Source: Alphaproteobacteria bacterium (GTDB taxonomy: Bacteria > Pseudomonadota > Alphaproteobacteria > Rhizobiales > Xanthobacteraceae). From it: DNA of 64,000 nucleotides. Shown here piece after piece: positions 58,313 to 64,000 of the stretch (its first letter is position 1; every line of letters starts with the position of its first letter). The stretch lies in contig WQYW01000001.1 of the NCBI GenBank assembly GCA_009781045.1, positions 21,299 through 85,298 of the forward strand, in the 5' to 3' direction. The position numbers and the translations under genes were made by a program. The notes under the pieces are model-generated. The model did no database searches, was not told the origin of the DNA, and saw only the letters and a list, made by a program, of their open reading frames with translations.

Positions 58313-59349
58313 AACGTCCTCACCCCCGACTCGACCTTGTGAACGGCTGCGTCGATCTGTCGCACGGTGCCGGCGGCCGGGCCATGGCGCAACTGATCGC
58401 CGGGCTGTTCCACCAGGCCTTCGGAAACGAATATCTCGCCCGCGGCAACGACCAGTCGGCTTTCGACGTCGAAAAAGGCCGCCTGGTCATGACCACCGAC
58501 GGCTATGTCGTGTCGCCGCTGTTCTTTCCCGGCGGCGATATCGGATCGCTTGCCGTACACGGAACCGTCAACGACATCGCCATGAGCGGGGCCCGCCCGC
58601 TTTATCTCTCCGCCAGTTTCATCATCGAAGAGGGCTTTGCGCTTGCCGATCTCAACCGCATCGCCCAGTCGATGGCGGCGGCGGCGGCCGAGGCCGGCGT
58701 CCCCATCATCACCGGCGACACCAAGGTGGTGGAGCGCGGCAAGGCGGATGGGGTGTTCATCTCCACCACCGGCATCGGGGTGCTGCCCGAGGGGCTCGAT
58801 CTGTCATCGGACAAGGCGCGCCCCGGCGACCGCGTATTGCTGTCCGGCAGCATAGGGGATCACGGCATCGCCATCCTGTCGCAGCGCCGGAATCTGGGCT
58901 TCGAGACCGCGATCCTGTCCGATTCGGCGGCGCTGCACGAGCTGGTGGCAGAGATGGTGCGGGTGGGAGGATCCGACATCCGCCTCATGCGCGATCCCAC
59001 AAGGGGCGGGCTGGCGGCGACCCTCAACGAAATCGCGCAGCAGTCCGGGCTCGGCTTCTGCCTTGCCGAGGAGGCGATTGCGGTCAAGCCGGCGGTGGCC
59101 GCCGCCTGTGAACTGCTCGGGCTTGATCCGCTTCATGTCGCCAACGAGGGCAAGCTGGTCGCGGTGGTGGCGGCTGACGCCGCGCCACGCGTTCTGGCGG
59201 CGATGAAGGCCCACCCGCTGGGCCGGGATGCCGCCGATATCGGCGAAGCGGTGGCGGATGACCACCACTTCGTCCAGATGGCGACGGCGTTCGGTGGCGG
59301 ACGCATCGTCGACTGGCTGTCGGGCGAACAGCTGCCTCGTATCTGTTGA
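58309..59349 (+). CDS. hypE: Hydrogenase maturation protein HypE
   Basis: GTG start; LSHGAGGRAMAQLI, TTDGYVVSPLFFPGGDIG, C-terminal ...QLPRIC* (catalytic Cys). Confidence 0.96.
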   Translation: MKRPHPRLDLVNGCVDLSHGAGGRAMAQLIAGLFHQAFGNEYLARGNDQSAFDVEKGRLVMTTDGYVVSPLFFPGGDIGSLAVHGTVNDIAMSGARPLYLSASFIIEEGFALADLNRIAQSMAAAAAEAGVPIITGDTKVVERGKADGVFISTTGIGVLPEGLDLSSDKARPGDRVLLSGSIGDHGIAILSQRRNLGFETAILSDSAALHELVAEMVRVGGSDIRLMRDPTRGGLAATLNEIAQQSGLGFCLAEEAIAVKPAVAAACELLGLDPLHVANEGKLVAVVAADAAPRVLAAMKAHPLGRDAADIGEAVADDHHFVQMATAFGGGRIVDWLSGEQLPRIC

Positions 59350-59358
59350 GCGAAAGTG

Positions 59359-61028
59359 ATGCGAATCCTTCTGCTGGCTCATTCCTTCAACAGCCTGACG
59401 CAGCGGCTCCATGTCGAACTGCGCGAGGCCGGTCATGACGTCGCGGTCGAATTCGACATCCATCCCGACGTCACCGGTGAAGCGGTGGCGCTGTTCAGGC
59501 CCGATGTGGTGGTGGCACCGTTCCTCAAGCGGGCGATTCCGCAAAGCGTGTGGAAGAATGTGCGCTGTCTGATCGTGCATCCCGGGCCGGTCGGTGACCG
59601 CGGGCCGGCGGCGCTCGACTGGGCGGTGCTGGAAGGGGTGAGCGAATGGGGCGTCACGGTGCTGGAGGCCAATGCTGCATTCGACGCCGGTCCGGTATGG
59701 GCATGGCGCAGTTTCCCAATGCGGCAGGCGCCGAAATCCAGTCTCTACCGCCATGAAGTCACAGCAGGGGCGGTGGCGGCGCTCGGTGAGGCGCTGTGTG
59801 CCATCGCGGCCGGCCGGCCCTCGCCGGCACCGCTTTCTTCCGACGATGTCCGGATCCGCTGGCGCGGGCCGTGCCGGCAGAGCGATCGCCGGATCTGCTG
59901 GCAGAACGACGATACCTCGACTGTATTGCGCCGGATCTGGAGTGGGGATGGCGTTCCGGGCGTGGTCGACGAGCTGTGCGGCGTTCGGCTGCGCCTGTTC
60001 GATGCCCATGCCGCTCATGGCCTGAGCGGCGAGCCGGGCAGTGTGGTGGCGAGATGCGACGGTGCGCTGGCGCGGGCGACCAGCGATGGCGCGGTGTGGA
60101 TCGGGCATATGCGCAGGGAGGAGGCGGGAAGCGTCAAACAGCCCGCCGCGGCAGTGTTCCCGGATCTGGCCGCACGCCTGCCGGAGCGACGCGGCTGCGG
60201 TTATGGGGCGATTGTCTATCACGACCATGGCGAGGTCGGAGAACTGGAATTCTCCTTCTACAACGGGGCGATGGGCGTCGACGCCTGCCGCGCGCTGTGG
60301 GAAGCTTTTGAGGCAATGCGGGCCCGTCCCCACAAAGTGCTGCTCCTCAGTGGCGGGCGCGATTACTGGTCGAACGGGATTGATCTGGCCGCGATCGAGG
60401 CCGCTTCCTCAAGTGCCGATGCGTCCTGGGACAATATCCATGCGCTGAATGATCTGGCCCGCGCCATCATCGCCACCACCGACAGGCTGGTCATCAGTGT
60501 GATCCGCGGCAATGCCGGTGCCGGCGGCGTCTTTCTCAGCCTCGCTGCCGATGAAGTATGGGCAGGCCGCGAGGTGATCCTCAATCCGCATTACAAGGAC
60601 ATGGGCAATCTCTATGGTTCGGAATACTGGACCTATGTCCTGCCGCGCAGGGTCGGGCCTGAGAATGCCGCGCGGATCACGCGCTGTCGTCTGCCGATGG
60701 GGGTGGCGGAGGCGCAGCGGCTGGGCCTTGTTGATCGCGTGCTGACGGCTGCGGAACAGGAGCCTCCGAACGTGGCGGCTTTGGCGGCGCAGCGGTGCGG
60801 GGCCGACTACAAGGCGCGCCTGGAGGCAAAGCAGCAGCGGCGCGCCGCCGATGAGGCCGTCAAGCCGCTGGAAGCCTATCGGGCCGAGGAGCTGCAGCGG
60901 ATGCGACTTAATTTCTACGGTTTTGATCCGAGCTATCATGTGGCGCGCTATAATTTCATCCATAAGGTGGCGAAGTCGCGCACGCCACGGACCATCGCCC
61001 GACATCGGGTAGCGCGTGCGGAGCAATC

Positions 61029-61032
<4 letters not shown>
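59359..61032 (+). CDS. hypX: Hydrogenase maturation factor HypX/HoxX (formyltransferase-like plus enoyl-CoA hydratase-like)
   Basis: MRILLLAHSFNSLTQRLHVELREAGHDVAVEFDI..., LIVHPGPVGDRGPAALDWAVLEG; C-term crotonase-like LSGGRDYWSNGIDL. Confidence 0.93.
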
Positions 61033-62442
<1,410 letters not shown>

Positions 62443-62459
<17 letters not shown>

Positions 62460-63837
62460 CACGCCATTGCCGGACACGGCATCGCTCTCGACGCGGATCG
62501 GCAGCCCCGGAACGATTGTGCTTGATGATGAGCGCGAGGGGGCGTGGATCGAGGTCATCCGCAAGATGGACGAGGTCTATTCCGAGCTGTTGCGGCATGA
62601 TGTCGATCTTGAGCGCAAAAACGCCGAGCTTGAGGAAGCGCAGGCCTTCATCACCAATGTGATTGCCTCGGTGTCCGACATTCTGGTGGTGTGTGACAGT
62701 GCCGGCGCCGTGCAGCAGGTCAATTCGGCGTTCCAGCAGGTGCTCGGACGTGGGGCGGAGGATGTCGTCGGAAGCCCGATCGCGGAACTCATCGAAGGGC
62801 CGGAAAAGGACAGACTCGCCTCGCTGCTGAGCGCGCGGGCCCGCTCCGAGGTGGTCGATGGCGAACTGCGGTTTGCCACCGCGACAGGTGCTTCCGATCT
62901 CTTTGCCATCAACAGCTCGCCGCGCCACGATCATCGCGGCCGCTTCATCGGTGTGGTGCTGACGGGACGACCGATTGGCGAATTGCGTCGCGCCTATGAG
63001 GCGCTGCATCAGGCCCATCACGAGCTGCAGCGGGCGCAGAAGCAACTGGTCGAACAGGAGAAGATGGCGAGTCTGGGCCGGCTGGTGGCCGGCGTTGCCC
63101 ATGAACTGAACAATCCGATCAGCTTCGTCTACGGCAATATTCATACCCTGATGCGCTACCGCAGCGCGCTGGTCGATTATCTCGAGGCCATCCACGATGG
63201 CCCGGCGGGACGGGAAGTGGCGGTGCTGCGCCGGCGGCTCAAAATCGATGACCTCCTGGAAGACCTGGAGCCGCTGCTGGAGGGCACCATGGAGGGGGCG
63301 GAGCGCATCAGCGAGATCGTCAAGAATCTGCGCCGGCTGTCCTTCAGCCGCCTCGGGGAACCGCAGCGGCTCGATGTCGGCCGGCTCATCGACACCGCGG
63401 TGATGTGGGCGGTGCGCGCCCGGCCGACGCGGCTTGAACTCGAGATGAACATCGCCCCCCAGCTCTGTGTCAGCGGCAACGAGGGTCAGCTGCACCAGGT
63501 GATCGTCAACCTGGTCGAGAATGCCATCCATGCCATGCGTGATGTGCCGGCGCCGCGGCTGGTGGTCTCGGCAACGCGGCAGGGACCGCGAATCCGCATC
63601 GCGATTTCGGATAACGGCAGCGGGATCGCTGCCGAAAATATCAACCATATCTTCGAGCCCTTCTTCACCACCAAGGGGGTCGGCGAGGGCACCGGGCTCG
63701 GCCTGTGGATCAGCTACGGCATCGTCAGCGAGCATGGCGGCGAATTGGCGGTTGCAAACCAGGAGGGCGGCGGCGCCACCTTCTCCTTCGCTTTGCGGGC
63801 ACTCGAAGGGGCGGGGCCCTCGTGTGGGGCGAGGTGA
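62443..63837 (+). CDS. hupT: Sensor histidine kinase HupT/HoxJ (PAS, HisKA, HATPase)
   Basis: PAS-like region, H-box LGRLVAGVAHELNNPISFVYGNI, HATPase NLVENAIHAMR, DNGSGIAAENINHIFEPFFTTKGVGEGTGLGL. Confidence 0.92.
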
Positions 63838-63893
63838 AGCTCGCCCGGGCACTGCAGAGCGAGGCGAGGAGGACGGTTTTTCGGTGCGCCAGG

Positions 63894-64000
63894 CAAAGCT
63901 GGCGTGCTCCAGCCGGTGGAAGTCTGGCCTGGGTAGGGGGTAGCGCCCGCCCAGTAGCGAGTGTTGCGTGGTGGACGGCGACGCCCCTCACGAAGCGTAC
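63894..64000 (+). mobile_element. 5' end of a group II intron (truncated by window edge)
   Basis: Starts GTGCG (GUGYG consensus), then GCCAGGCAAAGCTGGC stem, GGTGGAAGTCTGGCCTGGGTAGGGGGTAGCGCCCGCCCAGTAGCGAGTGTTGCGTGGTGGACGGCG, resembling bacterial group II intron domain I. Confidence 0.7.

Overview
This 64 kb window is high-GC and looks alphaproteobacterial (probably Hyphomicrobiales, inferred from the protein families). The most unusual locus is at about 0.85-14.3 kb. It holds three paralogous small genes encoding double-glycine-leader, Gly/Cys-rich peptides; two of them (56 and 45 aa) are too short for the supplied ORF track. Each is preceded by the same ~150 bp upstream block. The peptides sit between a divergent fatty-acid cassette (ACP, ketosynthase, MaoC dehydratase, alpha/beta hydrolase, TolC) and a convergent export operon (LpxL/HtrB-like acyltransferase, HlyD adaptor, C39-peptidase ABC transporter). 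Every predicted mature peptide starts with Cys directly after GG, which suggests an acylated, secreted RiPP. The rest of the window contains: a Sel1-repeat membrane protein; two proteins sharing an N-terminal domain, one of them fused to a Roadblock/LC7 domain; two Omp25-like barrels; an autotransporter with a perfect 30-bp repeat array; a partial VirB4/VirB8/VirB9 (TrbEFG) module followed by a Pro-rich repeat protein; a ParA-like ATPase; ubiX-ubiD and ubiT-ubiU-ubiV; a CBS-BON protein; an aldo/keto reductase; an NTP/NDP-type transporter; and a H2-sensing/maturation cluster (nickel permease, GST, hupU, hupV, hupK, hypA, hypB, hypF, hypC, hypD, hypE, hypX, hoxA, hupT/hoxJ) with two good sigma-54-like promoter matches. 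The last ~107 bp look like the 5' end of a group II intron. All calls come from reading sequence and motifs; no database search was run.
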